DNA of 64,000 bases from Rhipidocladum racemiflorum (lineage: Eukaryota > Streptophyta > Magnoliopsida > Poales > Poaceae), in assembly GCA_036346355.1 (NCBI GenBank), contig CM070577.1, positions 15,499,666 to 15,563,665 on the forward strand. Reading direction: 5' to 3'. Below the pieces are notes generated by a model. That model saw only the letters and a program-made list of their open reading frames with translations, did no database searches and had not been told where the DNA came from. The first letter of the stretch is position 1. The number at the start of each line of letters is the position of its first letter. Shown piece by piece: positions 1 through 10,938 of this stretch. A program made the position numbers and the translations under genes.

Positions 1-269
1 TGATTAATCCCGTGTTATCGATCTGTCGGCCACGCTCTATCACCGTAAACTTAAAAAATAGAATCTTTAGGTCTTCGATCCACGAGCCAATCGGCGATTA
101 ATCGGAGTAACCGGCGATTTTTCAACATTTAGCAAATAGACATATTAGACATGCGCTATAATATTATACGAATATAGTATCGATAGCGCCGGTAGTTAAT
201 TAGCGCTGTAGGGAAGGAAAAATTAATTATGTCTATGTCTATGTAAATCGCAGTTGATGTCGAGAACCA
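1..269. other. AT-rich sequence upstream of the MULE transposase
   Basis: No gene is recognisable. The stretch is AT-rich with a few CGGCGATT-type motifs and probably is the 5' flank or subterminal part of the MULE-like block that follows. I found no inverted match to sequence downstream of the block, so no terminal inverted repeat is claimed. Confidence 0.3.
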
Positions 270-3049
270 GTGAAATTCAGGGTATATTATGGCGATGGTG
301 AAGTAAAAAATGGGCAGAATGGAGTGGATTTAAGCTGCTTTGCGGTCACCATGGCCGAGCACTTGTCCCCCGATACTGTTAGCATTCGTGATATAAAACT
401 TTGGTTGACCCAATTTTTTTCCCTGGATCCAAGTGTTTATTCTGTTAGCATCCAAATTGTATACACGCAGCGTAGCAAGGGTGACCGGTGTGTGGGAGTT
501 GAAGACGATGGATCGAACACGCTTGTGGCGAGAAATGGTTAAGATGGTGCAAGGGATCTAGCCTCGATTGTGTGATCTTTGGTGCAAGCTTGCCCTAGGG
601 AAGAGGTGAGTACTCTTGGTGTGAGCGAGAGCGACACATCGGCTCTGGTGAACAAGTTCAGCCAACGGTGTCGGTTGAGGCAGCAGCAGCGGGGGATGAT
701 CACATGGATGCAGCAAGCGCAGAAGGTCGGGCTGATGAAGGGGAGGATATCGATCAACTTGTAGATCACTTGGAACGAGACGACCGCATGGCGACAGAAG
801 AGGAAGCCGAAATGTTGGACCCAGTCGATACCATCGGCGAAGATGATGACCGGGAAGAAGATGATGAAATGCATGGTAGCACTCGCTCAGCGGAGGTACC
901 CATCCCCGATGAATGGAGCAGCGAACAAAGCGGGTATGGAAGCTTTGTGGGGCCATGACTCGCATTGTGAGTATGGTACTGGTGCCATTCGGTTGAATCA
1001 AATCTTCCCGAACAATTCAGAATTGAAGTTGGCAGTGAGCTTGTGGGCACTATCGCTGCAAAGAGAGTTTCGGGTTGTCCTGTCTAGCCCAGATAAGTAC
1101 ACAGTGAAGTGCGTGTCGATGGTTGTGAATTTAAAGTACATGCATACAAGCCGAAGTGTGAGACATATTGGATTGCATCAAGAGTGGACGAGCACACATG
1201 CAGACTAGAAAATGTTCTTGTCAAACACCGTAACTTGAATGCGGCTGTAATAGCCAGCGTGATGTTTAATGAAATAATTGAGAAGCGGGATATCGAAAGT
1301 TCGTATATTCAGAAAGCAATGTTACGAACATTTAAGTATCAGATAAGCTACTCCATGGCCTGGCGTGCGAAGCAGAAAGCATTAGAGAAGAGATTTGGCA
1401 CATACGAGGCATCGTATTACAACCTACCTCGTGTGCTTGAAGTACTGAAGCAAACCAATCCTGGCACATACACCGCTTTCAAAGAAAGCGAAGCGGTCTA
1501 AATGGGATCTGTACATTTAAATCGTGCTTTCTTTTCATTGGGGCCTTGCATTGGCGTCATTCAGGTCTTGTCGTCCATTGCTTTGTGTTGATGGCACATT
1601 TTTGACTGGAAAATACAAGGGGCAGATTCTAACAGCCATTGCAATTGATGCGAACAACCACATACTTCCATTGGCCTTTGCTTTTGTTGAGGGTGAGAAT
1701 CGGGATAGTGGTGTGGTTTTTCAGACATCTGAAGGTGGGGTAGTTGGTGATCGGCCCGACATGTGCATCATTCATGATCGTCACAAAGGTATCCTCTCGG
1801 CAATCAAGACTCTACAGGAGGACCGAGATGAACCATTTTCGTGGCCTGACTGCGAGCAGGTGGTGCATGAGACATTTGGGTGCCAATTTCTTGAGCGAGT
1901 TCAAAAGCAAGAAACCGATGAATCTGTTTAAGAGGTTATGCAAGCGAGAATCAGACACGTAAGTTCAACGCGCTATTTGCCGAAGTTGGATAAGCACACC
2001 AAAGGCGCATATCGAAGAGATGAAGAAGCAACCACCTCACGCCGAGCGAATGTCCACCCAAAGGCTAACACCCTTGGGGAGCTCGATCCTCCTAATATGA
2101 GGAGACGAACGTCAAGGAACATTAAGTGTTTCGCCTTTGGATAGAGGCCGAGCCTCTAGAGAAGTGGGCATTGCTCCATGACACCGGAGGCGCCAGGTTA
2201 GTATGGTACATTAAAATATCAAAACAGCGCTAAACAATTTGGCTGTTGTTCTAAACTGCTTTTCGTTGAGCAGGTTTGGCGTGATGACAACGAACATAGC
2301 CGAGGTTTACAATTGGGTCATCCGAGGCCTCCGTCGCTTCCGCTTGTGGCCATCCTTGAAGGCATGTTGCACGGCATCGTTAGCTACTACCAAAAAAGGC
2401 ATGCGAAGCGGTACTTCATGCCTCCACATTGCAAACGCCCGTATTGTTCGCGGATGATGACCTACATGGAGGAACGAACCATGAAAGCTCAAGAAGATAT
2501 GGTGCGTAGCTACTGGGGTCATCGAATACCGCCGAGGTGACTCTTCGGTGCAAAAGGGGATTGGGAACCGACACAGCGGTTATTACGCACGAGGTTAATC
2601 TAGGCCAAGGGGCATCTGGATGGTGTGAATGCAGCTGCAATAAGCCAAGACTTCTCCATATTCCTTGCTCACACGTGATGGCTGCTTGTGGGCAAATTGG
2701 GATGAACACGTCGCAATACATGTCCCCTTTCTACTTGAAGGATCATGTTGTCCATATCTGGTCGGGTGAGTTTCGTGGTTTTCGTGCACACGGTGATTTC
2801 ACTGCGATTAACAGAGATGAGGGCATCTGTTTGCCGGATCCAACCTTGCGGAGGTGTGCGGAAGGGCAGTCTGGTCGTCCACAGACTAGGCGCGCATTCG
2901 CAACGACATGGATGAATCTGAAGTGGGTGGCCCTCTTAGGAGGTGTTACGAGTCGCGAGTATGGTCACAAGGCAAACCGATTACGTAGGGTGTATGTTCT
3001 GAAAGTGGTGGTGGCTATGTATCGAAATATGTTATTATATGCACGTTAG
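270..3049 (+). pseudogene. MuDR/MURA-like (MULE) transposase, frameshifted
   Basis: The segments together spell a MULE transposase in several frames. 270-542 resembles the N-terminal segment of MURA proteins. About 960-1500 carries the plant MuDR DNA-binding region with a C-x4-C...H-x-C finger (VKC..GCEF, DEHTC), broken by a frame change near 1109. 1524-1931 is the catalytic region: the first aspartate lies in CVDGTFLTGKYKGQ and the second in IIHDRHKG. 2239-2540 has the degenerate 'TTNIAEVYNWVIRGLRR' segment. 2537-3049 has a SWIM zinc finger of the form CxC...CxH (CECSCN...IPCSH). Transposases of this family cut and paste MULE DNA through long terminal inverted repeats. At least four frame changes mean no functional protein is made. 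The order matches intact family members, so the identification is firm. The next two decayed genes lie downstream on the same strand. Confidence 0.9.
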
Positions 3050-3060
3050 ATGTTTTTTAT

Positions 3061-3360
3061 TGTAATATTGACGCGATTGGGTGTCTTTTATTCATGTATG
3101 TTGTGTCTCTCACATGTTGTGTACTTTTATTTATGTTCACCCCTTATGTCTTTTATACATATATGTATTGTAATATTGACGTGATTGGTTGTCTTTTATT
3201 CATATATGTTGTGTCTTTTATTCGGATATGTTGTGTTTGTCACATGTTGTGTACCTTTATTTATGTTCAACCCTCATGTCTTTTATTATTATACGTTGTG
3301 TACTTTTATTCACATATGTCGTGCTTGCCGTACGTTGTGTAGTATGATTTATGTTGAAAC
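3061..3360 (+). repeat. T-rich degenerate tandem duplication
   Basis: The unit TGTAATATTGACG..GATTGG begins at 3061 and again near 3169, and TTATGTTCA..CC recurs at 3131 and 3261, giving two diverged copies of about 110-130 bp rich in CTTTTATTCA and TATGTTGTGT. It separates the transposase from the plant mobile domain gene. Short ORFs across it are low-complexity and not believed. Confidence 0.6.
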
Positions 3361-3366
3361 ATTTCT

Positions 3367-6029
3367 ATGTGCGAGGATGGAGCAGTCGACTCATTCCTGG
3401 ACCACATCTTGGATGCGCGGCACCGTGCGCGCGTCCACACGACAGAGGGGAATGACAAGTTGCCATTAATGCTGATTCGTGTGACTAACAAGGCATGGTG
3501 CGTTGACGCTCGCTTCCACACCAGGTTAGTTGCAGTACTTGTACATGTTCCATTGTTCGTACAATTAGTGTTCATTACATTCAATTCATTCAACTATGTG
3601 GTTCTTCGTTAGGCTTGCACGTGCCGGGCTGCTTCCGCTAGTCCGCATGGTGGAGGGTTCAGCTGACGACCCCGTCGATCACGACCCCCAGGCACAGGGT
3701 GACGACCTGGTGGCCGCGGCGTTTCCGTGACGACCACTCACCGTTAGCATGTTTGGTCGACCGCCGAGGCCGGAGACGCACACTTTTCACCTGGCTGTCG
3801 GGAGATGACGGTGATCTTTGCAGGGCGTCGCCATGCTCATCGGATTGCCGATCGCCGGGCAGCGATCGGCCCCTCGGTGGCTCTGTTGGGTGGGGCGGAC
3901 TTCTTGCTGCGCTTGGCCGGGGTCGCGGAGATAGACCCGAGAGATACCGGTAGGCACGGCACGGGCCATCGAGGAGGTGGTTGGCACGATTCGAGGTTAG
4001 TGATTGTACATATTACTATGTTACTCCAGCTTTGCATAGCATTAACGTGATATCACACTCTTTCAATTGTTGCGAGTGCGGCGGATGGCGGCGAGCCCAC
4101 GGACTACCAGGTTGCTAGGCACCTCGAGGCCTATCTGCTGGTTGTTCGGTGGGTGATGTTCACGTCGAGTCACGGCGACACCGTGGACGCCGCGTTGGAT
4201 AGCCTACGCACGGGCTATTGCGGACTCGAGCCTGGCGATGTACCTGGCGGTATCCTGGTTCGGCGGTTCTTGCTTCCACGCATCTGCGCCCTTTGCGACG
4301 CGTGCGTGAAGAAAGCGAGGAACTCCAATCGGCCGGATGCCGCTTCTTCTTCAGCTTTGGTCATTCGAGCGCTTCTCGTGGGTCGACCCACCTGGTCGAC
4401 CCTCGGCCTACACCGCCGACATGTACGGCGGTGATGCGCTGGACCGACCGACGATGGGCTCGCTCTGGACCAGGCGACGGGTACATGTTCTTACTCATTA
4501 ATGCAATTGTAATTTCAATGCCATCTGCTTACAGTTATTTCTACTCTATTGCAGCCACAGTGGGCAGGTGTCCAGGTACGTGCGGCGTACCTCGCCTTCA
4601 CGGAGGCCTTCGACCACCTGAGGGACGGGAATGTAAATGCAGGACCCCTACGACGAGCCGCGTGTAGGAGAGAGAGAGCTGCGGGGGGCCTGTCCATGCT
4701 CTGTGACAGGGACCAGCCTTACTGGAAGACGAGGAGGAAGCTCGTCTTCGACGTCTTCGTAGAGGACTACGCGCCGCACCGAGTCCTCAGGCAGTTTGGA
4801 CTACGCCAGGTGGTCCCTGTTCCTTTGGGGGAACGCGTGCGGCCAAAGTGCACTCGTGAGTTACTCGCCACTACAGAATGCTAAGTGCTTACGACATATT
4901 TGTAGTAATGAGGTCTTTTGTGCGAGTTCTCCACCCAGGGACCCAAGAAGGCCATGGTGACCTTGCTGCAGAGGATGGCGCCGTGGCTTGCGCTGTGGGA
5001 GGGGGCGCTGGAGGACGTTGTCGAGGAGGTCGTGCCCTACGACCCCTCCTCCTACCAGGAGTACTTGTCCTGGTACGTGCCCCGGACCCATACTCGTCTC
5101 CTACGCGAGGAGCAGCCGGCCCAAGTGTTTGCTGCTGGCATCGTAGACTTGTACTCGAGCCACGCAGGACTGGCACTGCACTAGATGGTAAGTCTCGTTG
5201 TATTTTTACTCATTAATGCAATTGTAATTTCAATGCTATGTCGTTATGTTTAATGTTTGTTTGTACGTGATAGGTGGACAAGGCGAGGGCTTGCGGCAGA
5301 TGTCACGACTTTTCTGTCTAGGCTGCAGGGACCACTTTCACAGCGCAGCAGCTATCAGAGGCCATGCGGCATATCGAGCTGCACTCCCGACGGATCGTGG
5401 AGCTTGGTCTTTGCTTAGCGAGCCCCGGCCCCGATCGCTTGGTGGCACCTCGTCTAGGCCGCCACCGGTCTCGGCTCACCGACACCACCTTCTCGACCAC
5501 CGCTACGGCCAGTGGTCCGGCTTCCACACCCAGTGCCTCCGGCTCGAGGCACGGAGAGGATCCAGTTAGCGACGCCACCACGCGGGCCTACCATGGTCCC
5601 CACACCCGTAAGCCGATAAACATTGATTGATCCCGTTTGAATCTAATCTTCTCACTATAATTAAATGTTAATGTCTCATCTGTAGGCCTCGTAGGACATG
5701 CCTCTACCGGACACCCGGTCGAGCACGGCGTCACGACCATCGCCCGATCGATTCTTCGCGAGGGCTTAGTTCACGCAGCCTCGGCCACGCAGAAGACACG
5801 CCGCCTCCTCCACCCACGCAGATCACGCAGCCTCCTGCCAGACCCGTTGCCTCCCGCTGCATGTCCCGCCGGTTCGGTCAGACCCTTCTGGACTACGGCC
5901 AAAGCGGGACCATCGCTGGTGCTTCGCCCACGACCTCTCGACGATGCACCCCTTCCGCGTCCGCCGAAGGAGAGCTAGGGTCGGGGCCGTGGTCGGGGCT
6001 GTGGTCGTGGTCCACCACCGGGGGGTGAT
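3367..6029 (+). pseudogene. Plant mobile domain (PMD, MAIN-like) protein, decayed, seven predictable exons
   Basis: Conceptual translation across frames recovers the plant mobile domain found in MAIN/MAIL proteins and in many MULE and Ty3 elements: 'CVDARFHTR', then 'LARAGLLPLV', a segment like 'ETHTFHL...GLPIAG' near 3775-3860, 'GCPLLLQLWS' near 4340, 'FDHLRDGNV' near 4610, 'YAPHRVLRQFGLRQVVP' at 4768-4818 and 'YQEYLSWYVPRTHTRLL' near 5055-5105. Exon boundaries fit GT-AG introns: exons 3367-3524, 3613-3995, 4077-4480, 4555-4855, 4939-5187, 5274-5607 and from 5686. The last part is Arg/Pro/Gly-rich. Exon 2 runs into a TGA near 3728 and frames change in exons 2-6, so it is a pseudogene. PMD proteins of hosts act in silencing and genome stability; TE-borne copies have no established role. 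Its place just after the transposase suggests one composite MULE. Confidence 0.8.
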
Positions 6030-6344
6030 CAAGCTTAGGATGTGCGTTATTTTTGGGTACTTTGTCCTATTATGATTTACTATCTATTTTGTGTACTTCC
6101 TCATATACGTAGTATATTATATATTTCATCATCTTTAGTCATATCAACCGCGTGTCATTATTGCTTTTTCAGCTTTTGCCATATCAACTTTTCCAGCCTT
6201 TGTCATTTCAGCTGCATAATGCTGCCAAAAGCCGGCTATGGCAGAGATTCCCTGTTTAAAGCTGTGGGCATAGCCACGCTCATGTCATCATGAGCTGCAG
6301 AAGCATCCGATGCTCGCGGATTTGAAATACTCTGAAGTCCGCGA

Positions 6345-6468
6345 GACTCTCCTTTGGTTGCCCCTTCGCCAGCTCTTTATAAACCCACCGAGGGAGGGAT
6401 ATGTGCATCACACAGCCAGAACTTCCATAAACTTTAGTCTGTTTTTCCCACACACACAGTAGGCCACG
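6345..6468 (+). promoter_or_regulatory. Putative promoter of the GRF zinc-finger gene
   Basis: TTTATAAACC with a TATAAA core at 6378-6383 lies about 90 bp before the ATG at 6469, in a GC-balanced stretch followed by pyrimidine-rich leader (GTTTTTCCCACACACACAG). The 6030-6344 stretch before it is T-rich and shows no gene. Confidence 0.5.
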
Positions 6469-7870
6469 ATGTCGTTCTACCGTCGCCTCTTCAGCAAGCG
6501 AAGGCTAACCCCCCCAATACCCGGATGAGAGTAGCGTTGACGCCCCAGTTCTGCCGGAGTTGCCACGCCCGAAATGTGACTGCAACCTGGTGGCGAAGGT
6601 TACGCAGTCTACGCACGGAGATACGGCCTCCCGCGCTCACTACTGTTGTGCCCGCGGCTTCGGGGTAAACCAAATGTTGTCCATACCCTAATTACGGTAA
6701 CAGTACCATTTTATGCATCGTTATTTGTTTTTTAGGACGACGACCGTTGTTGCTTTTTCCAATGGATCGACGGGCCGGAACGACGTGATTACTTAATTTC
6801 TCTACAAGCGCCACGACGCCTACCCCACTTCGCCAGAGAACTTCACGGTGGGAGAGGCGGCGGGATATGTCCCCTACCTAGATCGACCAGGAGTTAAGGG
6901 CGGTGGGCAAGGGACGAACCAATCGGTCGTTTCACGTGCCTCATGTTTCAGCTACGATGTACCCATTCTAAATCAATTCATCGCATACAGGACTTCAAAA
7001 GAAGTTTGCAAAATGGCTCAAGTCAAGACAAGAAAATCCTCCTCGAGGGCCAACGCAAAGCCAGAATCGTGCGACCACGGCCTCGAGGCGATGGTTGATA
7101 CCGGCGACGAGGATCTAGCGGATAGAAGATTCTACGGTGCCCTTTGTCCGAGGATGCATGGTCTTTGGTACTTCAACCAGGTGGACCCGAGACGTACCAC
7201 CCACATCTCAAACTTCCGTATTTGATAACCGGGAGAGCAACCTCGCCGTGGTGCTACTACCTCCCGAAAAGCCGGACCCGAGCACGCATAAGCGGTATTC
7301 TCCAACCACCACAACGGGCATCTTGCATTGACCGCAGGCACGTTTCGGTTGTACAACAAGAAGCCCAACACACACCTCCTGGACCATATCGTGAGTGCGA
7401 GCCAAAAGCAGGAGGCGTCTCGGCAAGTCTCCGGAAGGGCAAGAGGGTTCGCCCTCTCGAATGGTATCGATAAGGGGAAGCAAATGCCGAGGTCCGCGAT
7501 GCGCAACAAATCCTTGACGCATTACAAAGGCCATCCGCAACCCCTGGTATTAACATAGGGGCGCCGGAAATCGGGAAGGCATGCCCATATGGGAGGGCAG
7601 ACTCCACGTAATGCACACAAACAAGTTACTTCTTACACCCGGAGACGTATGGCATAGGCTACCCATTCGGCGACATGGGAGCATCAAGCGCACGGCCATG
7701 GAGCTCTTTCATAAGAGAGATTGAGCGGTGTCCGAGAACAAATCGCACAAGATTGACAGTGATGTAATATGTAGAAAATGTATGGCATCATTCCCACTCT
7801 GAACATAGGCGGAGCGATCACTTGTTCCACCATTACAATCGATGTTATTGGCACTTCTCCTAGCAATGCC
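6469..7870 (+). pseudogene. GRF-type zinc-finger protein, decayed
   Basis: The likely start is ATG at 6469 (MSFYRRLFSKRR). A run of seven C at about 6511-6517 throws the frame into an early TGA, while the other frame continues into a GRF zinc finger: CDCN...HYCCARGFG, a GT-AG intron 6665-6735 in phase 0, then DDDRCCFFQWIDG. GRF fingers have a CxC...C...C x2 F x W layout and bind nucleic acid in other proteins. A second GRF-like unit follows at about 7063-7190 (CDHGLEAMV...RRFYGALCPRMHG, with H for the last Cys). The region to 7870 keeps similarity-free coding-like stretches with several stops. Part of the same + strand block as the transposase and PMD gene. A single-base change in the C-run is the clearest lesion, but later stops show the copy is dead. 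Confidence 0.7.
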
Positions 7871-8011
7871 GTCCACTGTTTAATATCCGTTGTATCTGCC
7901 GTACTAAGGTTGAGTTTGCGTGACTAAGATTGTTTGTGCATCTACATGCTTTTGTTATTGTCCTTTCTCATATTATGTCTTACCATTTAATTCTATCAGC
8001 GTAAACAACGG

Positions 8012-9265
8012 GCGTAGATGAAAAATTTTCCCATAATATGGTAGTCCATATATCAAAGAGCAAATCTGCGGTATTCGTGTAGGAAAATACATTCGAACGA
8101 GACATTTTACAGTCACTAAAAGGCTTAAAAGTTATTGTTGACAATAGTACTTAGGGTTATTGTGGCGGTATATTTTTGTAGTGAACAAAGGCGTAGATGA
8201 AAAATTTTCCCATAATATGGTAGTCCATATATCAAAGAGCAAATCTGCGGTATTCGTGCAGAAAAATACATTCGAACGAGACATTTTACAGTGTCAGAAA
8301 AGGCCTAAAAGTTATTGTTGACAATAGTACTTAGGGTTATTGTGGCGGTATATTTTTGTAGTGAACAAAGACGTAGATGAAAAATTTTCCCATAATATGG
8401 TAGTCCATATATCAAAGAGCAAATCTGCGGTATTCGTGCCGGAAAATACATTCGAACGAGACATTTTACAGTCGAAAAGGCTTAAAAGTTATTGTTGACA
8501 ATAGTACTTAGGGTTATTGTGGCGGTATATTTTTGTAGTGGACAAAGGCGTAGATGAAAAATTTTCCCATAATATGGTAGTCCATATATCAAAGAGCAAA
8601 TCTGCGGTATTCGTGCTGAAAAATACATTCGAACGAGACATTTTACAGTCACTAAAAGGCCTAAAAGTTATTGTTGACAATAGTACTTAGGGTTATTGTG
8701 GCGGTATATTTTTGTAGTGAACAAAGACGTAGATGAAAAATTTTCCCATAATATGGTAGTCCATATATCAAAGAGCAAATCTGCGGTATTCGTGCAGAAA
8801 AATACATTCGAACGAGACATTTTACAAGCTGCCGAAAAGGCTTAGAAGTTATTGTTGACAATAGTACTTAGGGTTATTGTGGCGGTATATTTTTGTAGTG
8901 GACAAAGGCGTAGATGAAATATTTTCCCATAATATGGTAGTCCATATATCAAAGAGCAAATCTGCGGTATTCGTGCCGAAAAATACATTCGAACGAGACA
9001 TTTTACAGGCTGCCGAAAAGGCCTAAAAGTTATTGTTGACAATAGTACTTAGGGTTATTGTGGCGGTATATTTTTGTAGTGAACAAAGGCGTAGATGAAA
9101 AATTTTCCCATAATATGGTACTCCATATATCAAAGAGCAAATCATGTATTCGTGCCAAAAATACATTCGAACGTGACATTTTACAATTTGCAGATATTTT
9201 TGCAAAGGAACAAAGGCGTAGATGAAATATTTTTCCATAATATGGTACGATACCTACATATTTTT
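8012..9265. repeat. Tandem array of about 180-bp units (seven full or nearly full copies plus a truncated one)
   Basis: The marker GCGTAGATGAAA(A/T)ATTTT starts at 8012, 8191, 8371, 8548, 8727, 8908, 9089 and 9216, giving spacings of 179, 180, 177, 179, 181, 181 and 127 bp. Each full unit holds GAGCAAATCTGCGGTATTCG, CATTCGAACGAGACATTTTA, GTTATTGTTGACAATAGTAC and TTAGGGTTATTGTGGCGG. Most change is in a short hypervariable spot after ATTTTACA. The last unit (from 9089) is shortened. Minus-strand ORFs of about 66 codons recur in each unit because the unit length is near a multiple of three; they are not credible genes. Confidence 0.95.
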
Positions 9266-9332
9266 GCATAAATGGAACATCCAACACTATATGCATGTGG
9301 TATAATTATTTTATTCCATATTTTATACATTT

Positions 9333-9596
9333 TCGCCGTACGGCTTGGCGACTACCTATTTTCGCCATACGGCTTGGCGAACTATATATTTTCGCCGTAT
9401 AGTATGGCGACTACCTATTTTAAGCGAGCGGTGTGGCGAATACCCTATTTTCGCCACAACGTCTGGCGAAAATAGCCTAACCCATGTTTCAACAATTAAT
9501 AGCGCAATTAGCCTATTTTCGCCGAACTGTTCGGCGAAAATAGGGTATTCGCTGACAGTTCGGCGAAAATAGGGTGTTCGCCATACCGTTTGGCGA
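9333..9596. repeat. Cluster of TCGCC-N8/9-GGCGA hairpin boxes
   Basis: Eight boxes occur in 264 bp: 9333-9351, 9362-9380, 9392-9410, a degenerate one ending at 9439, 9451-9469, 9519-9537, 9549-9566 (left arm TCGCT) and 9578-9596. Most pair TCGCC with GGCGA across 8-9 bases. Two are longer: 9446-9474 pairs CTATTTTCGCC with GGCGAAAATAG, and 9512-9544 is a perfect palindrome with 16-bp arms around one T. Boxes are joined by CTATTTT or CTACC spacers. Confidence 0.9.
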
Positions 9597-9600
9597 CGGC

Positions 9601-10900
9601 ACATTATTTTTGCAAATTTTTTATTCCGTATATTAAAAACGCAATTTGATTTAAAAAAAGTATTATTTAAAAAAAAAATTCCTCTGTCTACCCTATGGAA
9701 TAAGGCATCAGATGCCACAAAAGGACAGACAAGGATTAAAATTTCAGCGAAATCTTATATTTAAGATCTTTCTGAGTTTATAATCCCGATGAAGTTAAAA
9801 AAAAATTAAAGTGCTGCAATAACTTAAAATCTCGGTAAGATCTCGTAAATTTGACCAAAATTTTAGTTTTTTTGATCAAAATTTAATCGAATTGGATTCT
9901 TCACGTTGTTTTCTATGTAAGACAGTCGGTAAATCATCCAGTTAGCATACGCACATTAATTCTCGCGATCATAAATTAAGTACCTCGGTTGTCAGAATTT
10001 TTAAAAATTTCTCAAACTTGATCATTATCTGAAAAGCACTAGTGATACATCATAACCATCCACAAAACTTTTCAAAATATTTAAAATGGTTTGAATTATT
10101 TTTCATTCGGTTGAAATTTACTAGTCAACCTTCAGTAGTACTATCCGAATTTTTTAAAATTTCTTAAACTTGATCATCATCTAAAAATTTTATAAAAATA
10201 TTATAAATGTGTCAAGATCACCGACAAAATTTCTAATGTGATTTTCAACATTTTTCATTTGGTTAAAATTTGCCGATTAGCATTTTTATCAGAGCAGTAG
10301 ACTGTTTGAATTTTTAAAAATTCCTCAAACTTGATCATCATTTGAAATTTTTATAAGAACACATCTACAAAAAAATTCTAAATTTTTTGATGATTTTTAA
10401 ACCAATTTTTATTCATTTTAAAATCACCCAGATCTCAACAAATCTCACCGAAATCTTGGTAAATCTCGATGAAATCTCAAAAATCTGTCAAAAAAGAACT
10501 GGGTTTAAAAAGTTCATTTGAATTTCATACAAAATAACAAGATCTCGATAAATTTTCGGATTTCAAAGGGTTAAGAGGGTTACAAGATGTGAACCGAAAA
10601 TAAAATTTGAAATCTGAAACCTGGGACAGACCACAGTGGTTGAAGTTGAACTGCCTCTATAGGCCTGAAATCTTTCAGAGGAATGCCACTAAGCAGACGA
10701 CAACACTAACTTTTCGACACTAGCTCTTCGACAACGAACTCCATTAGTCAATCTCAGTCCTTACCATAGTTCAGATGAGGAGAAGGCTGATGCTACCACA
10801 ACATGAAACTAGCGGCAAGATCATAATTTACAAGACGGGGACGGACTATTTTACATCAATGGCTAGCATTAGACAAACCATGTCTGAAGAAAAGCATCAG
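9601..10900. other. AT-rich non-coding sequence with diverged repeats
   Basis: No coding signal. The motif GAATTTTTAAAAATTTCTCAA followed by ACTTGATCATcATCTgAAA appears near 9995, 10149 and 10309, a diverged direct repeat spaced about 155-160 bp. AAATCTCGGTAAGATCTCG-like motifs flank it on both sides. The last 200 bases are probably 3' flank and untranslated sequence of the kinase gene on the other strand. Confidence 0.6.
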
Positions 10901-10938
10901 CGATTTACAAGGTCAGTGAGCGAGTCCCTCGTCAGATC

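Noticed and set aside
8012..9265. CRISPR-like or telomeric interpretation of the array
   Set aside because: Repeats are 180 bp without spacers, and TTAGGGTT occurs once per unit rather than in tandem.
8489..9296. Repeated minus-strand ORFs of about 66 codons (MSTITFRPFRQ...)
   Set aside because: They are one frame of the 180-bp tandem repeat, with no start context, no domain and breakage wherever unit length varies.
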